DNA of 64,000 nucleotides from Umezawaea sp042738955 (GTDB lineage Bacteria; Actinomycetota; Actinomycetes; Mycobacteriales; Pseudonocardiaceae). Below are positions 23,492 through 32,177 of the stretch, piece after piece. Location of the stretch: contig NZ_JBHYHC010000042.1 in assembly GCF_042738955.1 (NCBI RefSeq), positions 8,719 through 72,718 on the forward strand, given 5' to 3'. Every line of letters starts with the position of its first letter. Positions within the stretch are counted from its first letter, which is position 1. Position numbers and translations under genes: made by a program. The notes beneath the pieces are model-generated. The model saw only the letters and a program-made list of their open reading frames with translations, ran no database searches and was not told the origin of the DNA.

Positions 23492-24649
23492 TCACACCCC
23501 CTGAGCCGCGAGCGCGGCCGCCTGGTGGGCCGCGCCGTCCATGGTGTCCGCCAAGGTGATCAGCGGGTGGTCTGCGGTATGCAGGATCCTGCGGCCCGCC
23601 TCCACGTTGTTCCCGTCGAGCCGCACGACGATCGGCTTGTGCGCGCGGTCGCCGAGGATGCCCAGCGCCTGCACGATCCCGTCGGCCACGGCGTCGCACG
23701 CGGTGATGCCGCCGAAGACGTTCACGAACACGCTGTGCACGCCCGGATCGCCGAGGATGATCTCCAGCCCGTCGGCCATCACCTTCGCCGACGCGCCGCC
23801 GCCGATGTCCAGGAAGTTCGCCGGCCCGGACCCGCCCATCTCGGCGCTGGCCTGCGCCACGACGTCGAGCGTCGACATCACCAGCCCCGCGCCGTTGCCG
23901 ATGACGCCGATCTCGCCGTCCAGCTTCACGTAGTTGAGGCCCCGGTCGAGCGCGGCCCGCTCCAGCGGGTCGCCCGCGTGCTCATCGGCGAACACCGCGT
24001 GGCCCGGATGCCGGTACGCCGCGTTGTCGTCCAGCGTCACCTTCCCGTCCAGCGCGAGGATCTCGCCGGACTCGGTGCGCGCCAACGGGTTCACCTCGAC
24101 CAGGGTGGCGTCCTCGGCGACGAACACCTCCCACAGCGCGACGACCACCGGCGCCACCTCGGGCGGGAGTCCGGCCGCAGCCGCGATCTCGTGCGCCTTG
24201 GCCAGGTCGACGCCCGCGAGCGCGTCGACGGGCACCTTGGCGAGCGCGGAGGGCTTGGACACGGCGATCTCCTCGATCTCCATGCCGCCCTCGACGGACG
24301 CCATCGCCAGGAACGTCCGGTTCGCCCGGTCCAGCAGGAACGAGAAGTAGTACTCCTGGGCGATCTTGCTGGCGGCGGTCACCAGCACCTTGTGCACCGT
24401 GTGCCCCTTGATGTCCAGGCCGAGGATCGCCGCCGCGGCGATGGCGGCGTCGTCGGGCGTCGGCGCGAACCGCACGCCGCCCGCCTTGCCCCGGCCCCCG
24501 GTCTTGACCTGCGCTTTGACGACGACGGCCCCGCCGATCCGCGCCGCGGCGTCGTGGGCTTCCTCGGGCGTCCGGGCGACGAGCCCGGCGGACACCGGTA
24601 CTCCGTGGGCGGCGAACAGGTCTCTCGCCTCGTGTTCGTAGAGGTCCAA
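23492..24649 (-). CDS. sucC: Succinate-CoA ligase beta subunit
   Basis: A 385-residue beta subunit with an N-terminal ATP-grasp fold (DLYEHEARDLFAAHGVPVSAG, VVKAQVKTGGRGKAGGV near residues 40-60) and a C-terminal flavodoxin-like domain containing VNVFGGITACDAVADGIV. The TTG at 24649 is preferred: it begins the canonical L/MDLYE N-terminus, lies about 9 bases after AGAGAGGA, and gives the family's normal length. Residues further upstream in the open frame are not conserved in appearance. Its promoter lies in the 243-bp gap shared with the ThDP decarboxylase, which holds an operator at 24811. Confidence 0.9.
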   Translation of the reverse strand: MDLYEHEARDLFAAHGVPVSAGLVARTPEEAHDAAARIGGAVVVKAQVKTGGRGKAGGVRFAPTPDDAAIAAAAILGLDIKGHTVHKVLVTAASKIAQEYYFSFLLDRANRTFLAMASVEGGMEIEEIAVSKPSALAKVPVDALAGVDLAKAHEIAAAAGLPPEVAPVVVALWEVFVAEDATLVEVNPLARTESGEILALDGKVTLDDNAAYRHPGHAVFADEHAGDPLERAALDRGLNYVKLDGEIGVIGNGAGLVMSTLDVVAQASAEMGGSGPANFLDIGGGASAKVMADGLEIILGDPGVHSVFVNVFGGITACDAVADGIVQALGILGDRAHKPIVVRLDGNNVEAGRRILHTADHPLITLADTMDGAAHQAAALAAQGV

Positions 24650-24810
24650 GGCGGCCGTCCTCTCTGCGCGCGACCGTGCCGCACGGGAGGAATCCCCGTG
24701 CGGCGACCGGTCTGGGAGGGATGAGCGGGCCGACCGGGTCACGTCGCGGAAATCTTCCTGACGCCCTCTGGACATCGGCCCCAACGAAGCGTAACTATAT
24801 GCCTACCCCA

Positions 24811-24822
24811 TACGGTATGCAA
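24811..24822. promoter_or_regulatory. Operator between sucC and the ThDP decarboxylase
   Basis: TACGGTATGCAA, part of CCATACGGTATGCAATC, matches the island motif with one change in the core. It lies 71 bases upstream of the decarboxylase start and 162 bases upstream of sucC, a place to control both operons. Confidence 0.55.
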
Positions 24823-24892
24823 TCTACAGAGAACATCACCGGAGCGGCCAGCCGGATCGGCCGAGTGGAGCGAACTAAGGAGTTGACCAGTT

Positions 24893-26647
24893 ATGGCGCG
24901 GACAGCGACCGAGGCTGCCTCAGGCGGCAGCGTTGCGCCCGGCACCGACGGCACCCCCACTGATCCCACACCCGCCGGTCCGGAACTGATCTCCGGTGGA
25001 CACCTGGTGGCCAAGGCGTTGAAGGCCGAGGGCATCGACACGATCTTCACCCTGTGCGGCGGCCACATCATCGACATCTACGACGGCTGCGTCGACGAGG
25101 GCATCCAGGTCATCGACGTGCGCCACGAGCAGGTGGCGGCGCACGCGGCCGACGGCTACGCCCGCATCACCGGCAGGCCCGGCTGCGCGGTCGTCACGGC
25201 GGGCCCCGGCACCACCGACGCGGTCACCGGCGTGGCGAACGCGTTCCGCGCGGAGAGCCCGATGCTGCTGATCGGCGGCCAGGGATCGTTGAGCCAGCAC
25301 AAGATGGGCTCGTTGCAGGACCTCCCGCACGTCGACATGATGACCCCGATCACCAAGTTCGCCGCCACCGTCCCGGCCACCGCCCGCATCGCGGACCTGG
25401 TGTCGATGGCGTTCCGCGAGTGCTACCACGGCGCTCCCGGCCCGTCGTTCCTGGAGATCCCGCGCGACGTCCTGGACGCCAAGGTCCCCGTCGACAAGGC
25501 CCGCGTCCCCGAGGAGGGCCGCTACCGCGCCTCCACCCGCTCCGGCGGCGACCCCGCCGACGTGGAACGGCTCGCGGACCTGCTCGTGGGCGCGAAGAAG
25601 CCCGCGATCCTGCTGGGCAGCCAGGTCTGGACGACCCGCGGCACCGACGCGGCCGTGGACCTGGTGCGGCAGCTCAACATCCCGGCCTACATGAACGGCG
25701 CGGGCCGCGGCAGCCTGCCGCCCGGCGACCCGCACCACTTCCAGCTGTCCCGCCGGTACGCGTTCGACAACGCCGACGTCATCGTCATCGTCGGCACCCC
25801 GTTCGACTTCCGGATGGGCTACGGCCGCAGGCTCTCGCAGCAGGCGACCGTCGTGCAGGTCGACCTCGACTACCGCACGGTCGGCAAGAACCGCGACATC
25901 GACCTCGGCATCGTCGGCGACGCGGGCCTCGTGCTGTCGGCGGTCGCCGCCGCGGCCACCGGCCGGGTCGACAACGGCGCCGTGGGCCGCAAGGCGTGGC
26001 TGGAGGAGCTGCACGGCGTGGAGGAGCAGGCCCGGCAGCGCAGGCTGCCGCAACTGCTGTCGGACGCCTCGCCGATCCACCCGTACCGGCTGGTGCACGA
26101 GATCAACGAGTTCCTCACCGAGGACTCCATCTACATCGGCGACGGCGGCGACATCGTCACGTTCTCCGGCCAGGTCGTGCAGCCGAAGTCGCCCGGCCAC
26201 TGGATGGACCCCGGCCCGCTGGGCACGCTCGGCGTCGGCGTCCCGTTCGTGCTGGCCGCCAAGCTCGCCCGGCCGGACAAGGAGGTCGTCGCGCTGTTCG
26301 GCGACGGCGCGTTCAGCCTCACCGGCTGGGACTTCGAGACGCTCGTCCGCTACAACCTGCCGTTCGTCGGCATCGTCGGCAACAACTCGTCGATGAACCA
26401 GATCCGCTACGGCCAGGCCCAGAAGTACGGCGTGGAGCGGGAACGCGTCGGCAACACGCTCGGCGACGTGAAGTACGACCAGTTCGCCAAGATGCTCGGC
26501 GGGTACGGCGAGGAGGTCCGCGACCCCAAGGACATCGCCGGGGCACTGCACCGGGCTCGCGAGTCCGGGCTGCCGTCGTTGATCAACGTCTGGGTCGACC
26601 CGGACGCGTACGCGCCCGGAACCATGAACCAGACCATGTACAAGTAG
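24893..26647 (+). CDS. ThDP-dependent decarboxylase, candidate oxalyl-CoA decarboxylase
   Basis: A 584-residue thiamine-diphosphate enzyme. The pyrimidine-binding domain has the catalytic Glu in DVRHEQVAAHAADGYAR (Glu79), and the diphosphate domain has ALFGDGAFSLTGWDF through GIVGNNSS, the GDG...NN motif. In sequence feel it is closer to the acetolactate synthase group than to the Oxalobacter Oxc I remember. However, it is 30 bases upstream of an excellent formyl-CoA transferase gene in the same operon, so oxalyl-CoA to formyl-CoA plus CO2 is the most economical role. The N-terminal 30 residues are an unstructured Thr/Pro/Gly stretch. The ATG has an AAGGAG site. A 2-hydroxyacyl-CoA lyase or a true acetolactate synthase are alternatives. 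Confidence 0.7.
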   Translation: MARTATEAASGGSVAPGTDGTPTDPTPAGPELISGGHLVAKALKAEGIDTIFTLCGGHIIDIYDGCVDEGIQVIDVRHEQVAAHAADGYARITGRPGCAVVTAGPGTTDAVTGVANAFRAESPMLLIGGQGSLSQHKMGSLQDLPHVDMMTPITKFAATVPATARIADLVSMAFRECYHGAPGPSFLEIPRDVLDAKVPVDKARVPEEGRYRASTRSGGDPADVERLADLLVGAKKPAILLGSQVWTTRGTDAAVDLVRQLNIPAYMNGAGRGSLPPGDPHHFQLSRRYAFDNADVIVIVGTPFDFRMGYGRRLSQQATVVQVDLDYRTVGKNRDIDLGIVGDAGLVLSAVAAAATGRVDNGAVGRKAWLEELHGVEEQARQRRLPQLLSDASPIHPYRLVHEINEFLTEDSIYIGDGGDIVTFSGQVVQPKSPGHWMDPGPLGTLGVGVPFVLAAKLARPDKEVVALFGDGAFSLTGWDFETLVRYNLPFVGIVGNNSSMNQIRYGQAQKYGVERERVGNTLGDVKYDQFAKMLGGYGEEVRDPKDIAGALHRARESGLPSLINVWVDPDAYAPGTMNQTMYK

Positions 26648-26677
26648 CGCGCGCCCCTCTAGCGGGAGGACTTCCCC

Positions 26678-27907
26678 ATGGGAAAGGCACTGGAGGGCGT
26701 CCGCGTCCTCGACATGACGCACGTCCAATCAGGACCGTCGTCCACGCAGCTCCTCGCGTGGCTCGGCGCCGACGTGGTGAAGCTCGAGACCCCCGGCCGC
26801 GGCGACATCACCCGCGGCCAGCTCCGGGACATCCCCGGCGTGGACAGCCTCTACTTCACGATGCTCAACGCCAACAAGCGCAGCATCACGCTGAACATGA
26901 AGAGCGAGCAGGGCAAGGAGGTGTTCGCGAGGCTGGTCGAGAACACCGACGTGCTGGTGGAGAACTTCGGCCCCGGCGTGATCGACCGCTTCGGGTTCCC
27001 GTGGGAACGCCTCGCCGAGATCAACCCCGGCCTGGTCTACGCCTCGATCAAGGGGTTCGGTCCCGGTCGCTACGCGGACTTCAAGGCCTACGAGGTCATC
27101 GCGCAGGCCATGGGCGGCTCGATGAGCACCACCGGGTTCGAGGAGGGCCCGCCGACCGCGACGGGCGCGCAGATCGGCGACTCCGGCACCGGCATCCACC
27201 TGGTGGCGGGCATCCTGGCCGCGCTGTACCAGCGCACCACCACCGGGCGCGGCCAACGCGTGCAGGTCGCCATGCAGGACGCGGTGCTGAACCTGTGCCG
27301 CGTCAAGCTCCGCGACCAGCAGCGCCTGTCCCACGGGCCGCTGGGGGAGTACCCCAACGAGTCCTTCGGCGAGGACGTCCCGCGTTCCGGCAACGCCTCC
27401 GGCGGCGGCCAGCCGGGGTGGGCGGTGCGCTGTGCGCCCGGCGGCCCGAACGACTACATCTACGTGATCATCCAGCCCGTCGGCTGGGCGCCGATCACCG
27501 AGCTGATCGGCAGGCCCGAGCTGGCGAACGACCCCGAGTGGGCGACGCCGGAGGCCCGTCTGTCCAAACTGGACAAGGCGTTCGCGCTCATCGAGGACTG
27601 GACCCTCCAGCACACCAAGTGGGAGGTCATGGACAGGTTGAACGCCCGCAACGTGCCGTGCGGGCCGATCCTGTCCACCAAGGAGCTGATCGAGGACGAG
27701 ACCCTCGCGGCGATCGGCGCGGTCGTGGACGTGCCGCACCCGCAGCGCGGCTCGTTCAAGACCGTCGGCTGCCCGATCAAGCTGTCGGACTCCCCGGTCG
27801 ACATCGTGACCTCGCCGCTGCTCGGCGAGCACAACGACGAAGTGCTGGGCGCGCTGGGCTACAGCCCCGAACAGCTCGGCGAACTCCGCACCGCAGGCGT
27901 GATCTGA
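26678..27907 (+). CDS. frc: Formyl-CoA:oxalate CoA-transferase
   Basis: A 409-residue class III CoA-transferase converting formyl-CoA plus oxalate to formate plus oxalyl-CoA. Nearly all Frc landmarks are present: VLDMTHVQSGPSSTQ with Gln17, SLYFTMLNANKRSI, the AYEVIAQ Glu139, the catalytic Asp168 in GAQIGDSGTGIH, QDAVLNLCRVKLRDQQRL, and the flexible glycine loop SGGGQPGW (241-248). The C-terminus has PLLGEHNDEVLGALG. It matches characterised oxalate Frc much better than generic CaiB proteins. It is the second gene of the decarboxylase operon, with a GGGAGGA ribosome site. It is the strongest single evidence that the island is for oxalate. Confidence 0.92.
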   Translation: MGKALEGVRVLDMTHVQSGPSSTQLLAWLGADVVKLETPGRGDITRGQLRDIPGVDSLYFTMLNANKRSITLNMKSEQGKEVFARLVENTDVLVENFGPGVIDRFGFPWERLAEINPGLVYASIKGFGPGRYADFKAYEVIAQAMGGSMSTTGFEEGPPTATGAQIGDSGTGIHLVAGILAALYQRTTTGRGQRVQVAMQDAVLNLCRVKLRDQQRLSHGPLGEYPNESFGEDVPRSGNASGGGQPGWAVRCAPGGPNDYIYVIIQPVGWAPITELIGRPELANDPEWATPEARLSKLDKAFALIEDWTLQHTKWEVMDRLNARNVPCGPILSTKELIEDETLAAIGAVVDVPHPQRGSFKTVGCPIKLSDSPVDIVTSPLLGEHNDEVLGALGYSPEQLGELRTAGVI

Positions 27908-27923
27908 CCCCGAGGAGACAGCC

Positions 27924-30068
27924 ATGCCCGACACAGCAACGGGTTACGACCGCGCCGCGGTCGAGGAAGTGCTCGGGGTCGTCGCCGCCGAGGGGCGCGA
28001 CTCGCTGACCGCCCCGGAGGGCAAGCGGGTCTGCGACGCCTACGGCATCCGGACGCCGGAGGAGGGGCTCGCGACCTCGTCGGAGATGGCCGTCGCGCTG
28101 GCCGAGGAGATCGGCCTGCCGGTCGTCCTCAAGATCGTGTCGCCGGACATCCTGCACAAGACCGAGGCGGGCGGCGTGCTCGTGGGCCTGAGGACGGCGG
28201 CGCAGGTCGCGCAGGGCTACCGCACGATCGTCGACAACGCCTTGTCCTACCAGCCGAACGCCAAGGTCGTCGGCGTGCAGGTGCAGCAGATGCTCACCGA
28301 GGGCCAGGAGGTCATCGTCGGCGCGGTCACCGACGAGACGTTCGGCAAGGTCGTCGCGTTCGGCCTCGGCGGGATCCTGGTCGAGGTGCTCAAGGACGTG
28401 ACGTTCCGGCTCGCGCCGACCGACGCGGCGACGGCGACGTCGATGGTCGACGGCATCGCCGCCGCGGAGGTCCTGCGCGGCGTGCGCGGAAACCCCGGCG
28501 TGGACCGGAAAGCCCTGGCGGAGCTCATCACCAGGGTGTCCGACCTCGTCACGGACTTCCCACAGCTGGCCGAGGTCGACCTCAACCCCGTCCTGGCCAC
28601 GCCGACCGGCGCGACCGCGGTCGACGTGCGGATCCTGGTCGACGCGACCGCGGCGGACGTGCCGCACCGCTTCACCCAGGACGAGATCCTGACCTCGATG
28701 AACCGCATCATGCGGCCGTCCGCCATCGCCGTCATCGGCGCGTCGAACGAAGAGGGCAAGATCGGCAACTCGGTGATGAGGAACCTGGTGAACGGCGGCT
28801 ACGCAGGCGAGATCCACCCGATCAACCCCAAGGCCACCGAGATCCTGGACCGCAAGGCGTTCAAGAGCATCGCCGACGTGCCGGGCGACATCGACGTCGC
28901 GGTGTTCGCCATCCCTGCCAAGTTCGTGCCGCAGGCGCTGGAAGAGGTCGGCCGCAAGGGCGTGGCGGGCGCGATCCTGATCCCGTCCGGTTTCGGCGAG
29001 ACCGGCAACCACGAACTCCAGGACGAGGTCGTGGCCATCGCCCGCAAGCACGGCGTGCGCGTGCTGGGCCCGAACATCTACGGCTACTACTACACGCCGG
29101 AAAACCTGTCGGCGACGTTCTGCACGCCCTACGACGTCAAGGGCGGCGTGGCGCTCACGTCGCAGAGCGGCGGCATCGGCATGGCCATCCTCGGCTTCAG
29201 CCGGTCGGCGGGCATGGGCGTGTCGTCCATCGTGGGCGTGGGCAACAAGGCCGACATCGACGAGGACGACCTGCTGACGTTCTTCGAGGCCGACCCGAAC
29301 ACCCAGCTCATCGCCATGCACCTGGAGGACCTCAAGGACGGCCGCTCCTTCGCCGAGACCGCGAAACGCGTCTCGCGCAAGAAGCCCGTCGTGGTCCTGA
29401 AGGCCGGGCGCACCGCGCAGGGCGCGAAAGCGGCCAGCTCGCACACGGGCGCGTTGGCGGGCAACGACCGCGTGTACGACGACATCCTGCGGCAGAGCGG
29501 CGTCATCCGGGCGCCGGGCCTCAACGACATGCTGGAGTACGCGCGCGGCATCCCGCTGCTGCCGACCCCCAAGGGCGAGAACGTCGTCATCATCACCGGC
29601 GCTGGTGGCTCCGGCGTGCTGCTGTCCGACGCGTGCGTGGACAACGGCTTGGCGCTCATGGAGATCCCGGACGACCTGGACGAGGCGTTCCGGAAGTTCA
29701 TCCCGCCGTTCGGCGCGGCGGGCAACCCGATCGACATCACCGGCGGCGAACCGCCGTCGACCTACCGCAACACGATCGCGCTCGGGCTGGCGGACGAGCG
29801 GATCCACGCCCTGATCCTGGGGTACTGGCACACGATCGTCACCCCGCCGATGGTGTTCGCGAAGCTCGTGGTCGAAGTGGTGGAGGAATACCGGAGCAAC
29901 GGCATCGACAAGCCCGTCGTGGCCTCGCTCTCCGGCGACGTCGAGGTCGAAGAGGCGAGCGACTACCTCTACGCCCACGGGATCGTCGCGTACCCGTACA
30001 CCACCGAGAAGCCGGTCGCGGTGCTCGGCGCGAAGTACCGCTGGGCGCGGTCCGCCCGGCTGCTCTAG
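27924..30068 (+). CDS. NDP-forming acyl-CoA synthetase (acetate-CoA ligase family)
   Basis: A 714-residue single-chain ligase in the order ATP-grasp (residues about 15-230, VVLKIVSPDILHKTEAGGVLVGL), CoA-binding Rossmann domain (about 255-380, SAIAVIGASNEEGKIGNSVM), and ligase/flavodoxin domain (about 385-714). The phosphorylated His lies in SSHTGALAGND (His507). It forms an acyl-CoA from acid, CoA and ATP with ADP and phosphate as products, or the reverse to make ATP. In this operon likely acids are oxalate or formate, so it could prime the Frc cycle by making oxalyl- or formyl-CoA. The ATG follows frc by 16 bases with a GAGGAGA site. Substrate unproven. Confidence 0.8.
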   Translation: MPDTATGYDRAAVEEVLGVVAAEGRDSLTAPEGKRVCDAYGIRTPEEGLATSSEMAVALAEEIGLPVVLKIVSPDILHKTEAGGVLVGLRTAAQVAQGYRTIVDNALSYQPNAKVVGVQVQQMLTEGQEVIVGAVTDETFGKVVAFGLGGILVEVLKDVTFRLAPTDAATATSMVDGIAAAEVLRGVRGNPGVDRKALAELITRVSDLVTDFPQLAEVDLNPVLATPTGATAVDVRILVDATAADVPHRFTQDEILTSMNRIMRPSAIAVIGASNEEGKIGNSVMRNLVNGGYAGEIHPINPKATEILDRKAFKSIADVPGDIDVAVFAIPAKFVPQALEEVGRKGVAGAILIPSGFGETGNHELQDEVVAIARKHGVRVLGPNIYGYYYTPENLSATFCTPYDVKGGVALTSQSGGIGMAILGFSRSAGMGVSSIVGVGNKADIDEDDLLTFFEADPNTQLIAMHLEDLKDGRSFAETAKRVSRKKPVVVLKAGRTAQGAKAASSHTGALAGNDRVYDDILRQSGVIRAPGLNDMLEYARGIPLLPTPKGENVVIITGAGGSGVLLSDACVDNGLALMEIPDDLDEAFRKFIPPFGAAGNPIDITGGEPPSTYRNTIALGLADERIHALILGYWHTIVTPPMVFAKLVVEVVEEYRSNGIDKPVVASLSGDVEVEEASDYLYAHGIVAYPYTTEKPVAVLGAKYRWARSARLL

Positions 30069-30128
30069 CGCCGACCTCCGCCGCCTTGGAGGTCAGTCGA
30101 GAACCCAACTCCCCGTGGAGGCCGAACC

Positions 30129-31634
30129 GTGGACTCGTCGAACGCGCCCGCCGCAAGCTCGTCCGAGAGCGGAGTCACCCCTCCGCCCGCGGACGAGCGG
30201 GTGTGGCAGGCAGGGCGCCTGGAACCCATGCCCATCCGCAAGTTGCCCGACGCACCACCCTCCATCCACCTGTTAGGGCCAACGGTCTTCCTCGTCGCGC
30301 TCGGCGTCGGCATGGGGGAGTCGTACATGTGGCCGCGGCTCGTGCTGCTGTTCGGGCCCGAGATCCGCTGGCTGTTCCTCATCGGCGTCACGCTGCAAGC
30401 GGTCGTGATGCTGGAGATGGCCCGCTACGCCATGGCCACCGGGGAGAGCATCTTCTTCGGCGCCGCGCGCGTGTTCAAGCCGATCATGTGGTTCTTCTTC
30501 GTGGTCGCGATCCTCGTGTACATCTGGCCCGGCCACCTCTCGGCGGGCGCGGCGGCGTTGGAGAGGATCACGGGCATTCCCTGGGTGATCTCGGCCTGCG
30601 TGGGCCTGGTGCTCGTCGGCGTGCTCTTCAGCATGGCCAAGGTGATCTACCCGCTGCTGGAGAACGTGCTGGCGCTGCTGATCGGGCTGCTGGTGGTGAG
30701 CACGTCGATCGTCGCGGCGATGGTGGGCCAGTGGTCCGACGTCGTCTCGACCATCACCGGCATGTTCCACTTCGGCTACTTCCCCGAGCAGGCGATGTCG
30801 CCCGCGTGGTTCCCGATCATCGTCGGCTCCATCGCGTTCGCGGGACCGTCCGGCATGCAGCAGATGTGGTACACGCTGCACCTGCGCGACAGCGGCGCGG
30901 GCATGGGCGCGCACATCCCGAAGGTGCGCGGCCTCCGGCACGCCGGTGAAGAGGAGGAGATGCCGTCCCGCGGCTTCATGTTCGACACCGACGACGCGGA
31001 CGAGATGAAGAAGTGGAAGGGCTGGCGGCGCTGGGTCACGTTCGACGCGCTGCTGCTGTTCTGGGGCATCACGATGCTGGTCACCATCTCGTTCACGGTC
31101 CTGGCGCAGGCCGCCTCGCGGCAGAGCCCGGACGTGAAGGGGCTCATCGAGTCCGGCGAGCGCGAGGCGGCGTTGAACGCGATGTCCGACGCGTTCGCCT
31201 CGGCGGGCGGACCGGTGCTCGGCGGCGTGTTCCTCGGGTTCATCGCCCTGATCGGCCTGAACGCCACGCTCGGGCTGTTCGACTCCTTCTCCCGCGGGCA
31301 GTCCGACATGGCGTACCACTTCGTGCCGGGGGCCAAGAAGTTCGGCGTTTCCAAGCTGTACGCCGGATTCCTGTGGGGCGTGATCCTGTTCGGCATCGCG
31401 ATCCTGCTGTGGGGACCGGCCGACGGACCGGGGGCGATCCTCGACGTGCTCGCGTTCCTGTCGACGTTCGCGATGGGCGCCTACTGCATCGTGCTGTTGT
31501 TGGTGAACAACAGGATGCTGCCGAAGCCCATCCGGCCCAAGCTGGTCACGAACCTGATCATCGGGTTCGGCGCGGTGTTCTACCTGGGGATGCTCATCTT
31601 CAGCCTGGTCAAGTTCGGCGTCGTGGTGGGTTGA
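30129..31634 (+). CDS. Nramp-related membrane transporter
   Basis: A 501-residue integral membrane protein with about 11 hydrophobic helices after a 45-residue cytoplasmic tail. GPTVFLVALGVGMGESYMWPRL near residue 50 occupies the place of the Nramp helix 1 signature (DPGN), but with GMGES instead, so metal binding of the usual type is doubtful. A long charged loop at about 260-300 (GLRHAGEEEEMPSRGFMFDTDDADEMKKW) separates the halves. The start is GTG at 30129 with GGAGG. In the oxalate operon it may carry divalent metal (oxalate is a chelator) or a metal-oxalate complex; the substrate is unknown. Confidence 0.65.
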   Translation: MDSSNAPAASSSESGVTPPPADERVWQAGRLEPMPIRKLPDAPPSIHLLGPTVFLVALGVGMGESYMWPRLVLLFGPEIRWLFLIGVTLQAVVMLEMARYAMATGESIFFGAARVFKPIMWFFFVVAILVYIWPGHLSAGAAALERITGIPWVISACVGLVLVGVLFSMAKVIYPLLENVLALLIGLLVVSTSIVAAMVGQWSDVVSTITGMFHFGYFPEQAMSPAWFPIIVGSIAFAGPSGMQQMWYTLHLRDSGAGMGAHIPKVRGLRHAGEEEEMPSRGFMFDTDDADEMKKWKGWRRWVTFDALLLFWGITMLVTISFTVLAQAASRQSPDVKGLIESGEREAALNAMSDAFASAGGPVLGGVFLGFIALIGLNATLGLFDSFSRGQSDMAYHFVPGAKKFGVSKLYAGFLWGVILFGIAILLWGPADGPGAILDVLAFLSTFAMGAYCIVLLLVNNRMLPKPIRPKLVTNLIIGFGAVFYLGMLIFSLVKFGVVVG

Positions 31635-31644
31635 GGTGGCCGCG

Positions 31645-32175
31645 GTGAGACGACTCGGGGAACTGGCCGTGCCCGGCGCGGTGGTCGGGATGGCCGCGGG
31701 GTTCGTGGCGGGCGGGCTGGCGCTCGTCGTCGGACAGCCTCCTGGCTGGGCGATGGTGACGGCGTTGACGCTCGGCGTGCCGCTGGCGCTGCTCGGCGGG
31801 CTCTACGGCGTGCTGGTCGGATCGGGGAAGGTCCGGATCGGGGTGTTCGCGCCCGCCGCGCTGTTCTGGTTCGTCGGCTTCCCGCTGGCGCGGCTGGCGC
31901 ACGAGGTGCTGTCCGGGCTGGTGCTCGGCGGTAGGCCCGGCTGGCCCTCCGACCTGGTGGGGTTCCTGGCGTACCAGGCGATGGTGAGCCTCGGGTGGGC
32001 CATCGGGTTCCTGTGGCTGCACGAGCGGATCGCGCCGGGATGGCTGCGGCGCGTGCGAGCGGGTAACCCCAGGGCGGCCGAACTGTTCGAGCGGTACGTC
32101 GTGCACGCCGCGGCGCTCGCGGAAGCCCGTGAGCGCAGGCGTTCCCGACATCCGTCCCGCGCCGGAAGGACCTGA
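31645..32175 (+). CDS. Small multi-pass membrane protein of unknown function
   Basis: About 176 residues with four to five hydrophobic segments (for example VVGMAAGFVAGGLALVV, GVPLALLGGLYGVLVG, VGFLAYQAMVSLGWAIGFLWL) and a basic, Ala/Arg-rich C-terminal tail of about 40 residues. I do not recognise the family. GTG at 31645 is preferred because GAGGTGG precedes it at the right distance; GTG at 31636 is an alternative. It sits between the Nramp-like gene and terC with only 2 bases to the latter, so it is probably in the same transcript and may work with one of those transporters. Confidence 0.65.
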   Translation: MRRLGELAVPGAVVGMAAGFVAGGLALVVGQPPGWAMVTALTLGVPLALLGGLYGVLVGSGKVRIGVFAPAALFWFVGFPLARLAHEVLSGLVLGGRPGWPSDLVGFLAYQAMVSLGWAIGFLWLHERIAPGWLRRVRAGNPRAAELFERYVVHAAALAEARERRRSRHPSRAGRT

Positions 32176-32177
32176 GC

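Noticed and set aside
23577..23586. GGTATGCAGG as an operator copy
   Set aside because: Lies deep inside sucC, matches only the GTATGCA core and lacks a paired half-site.
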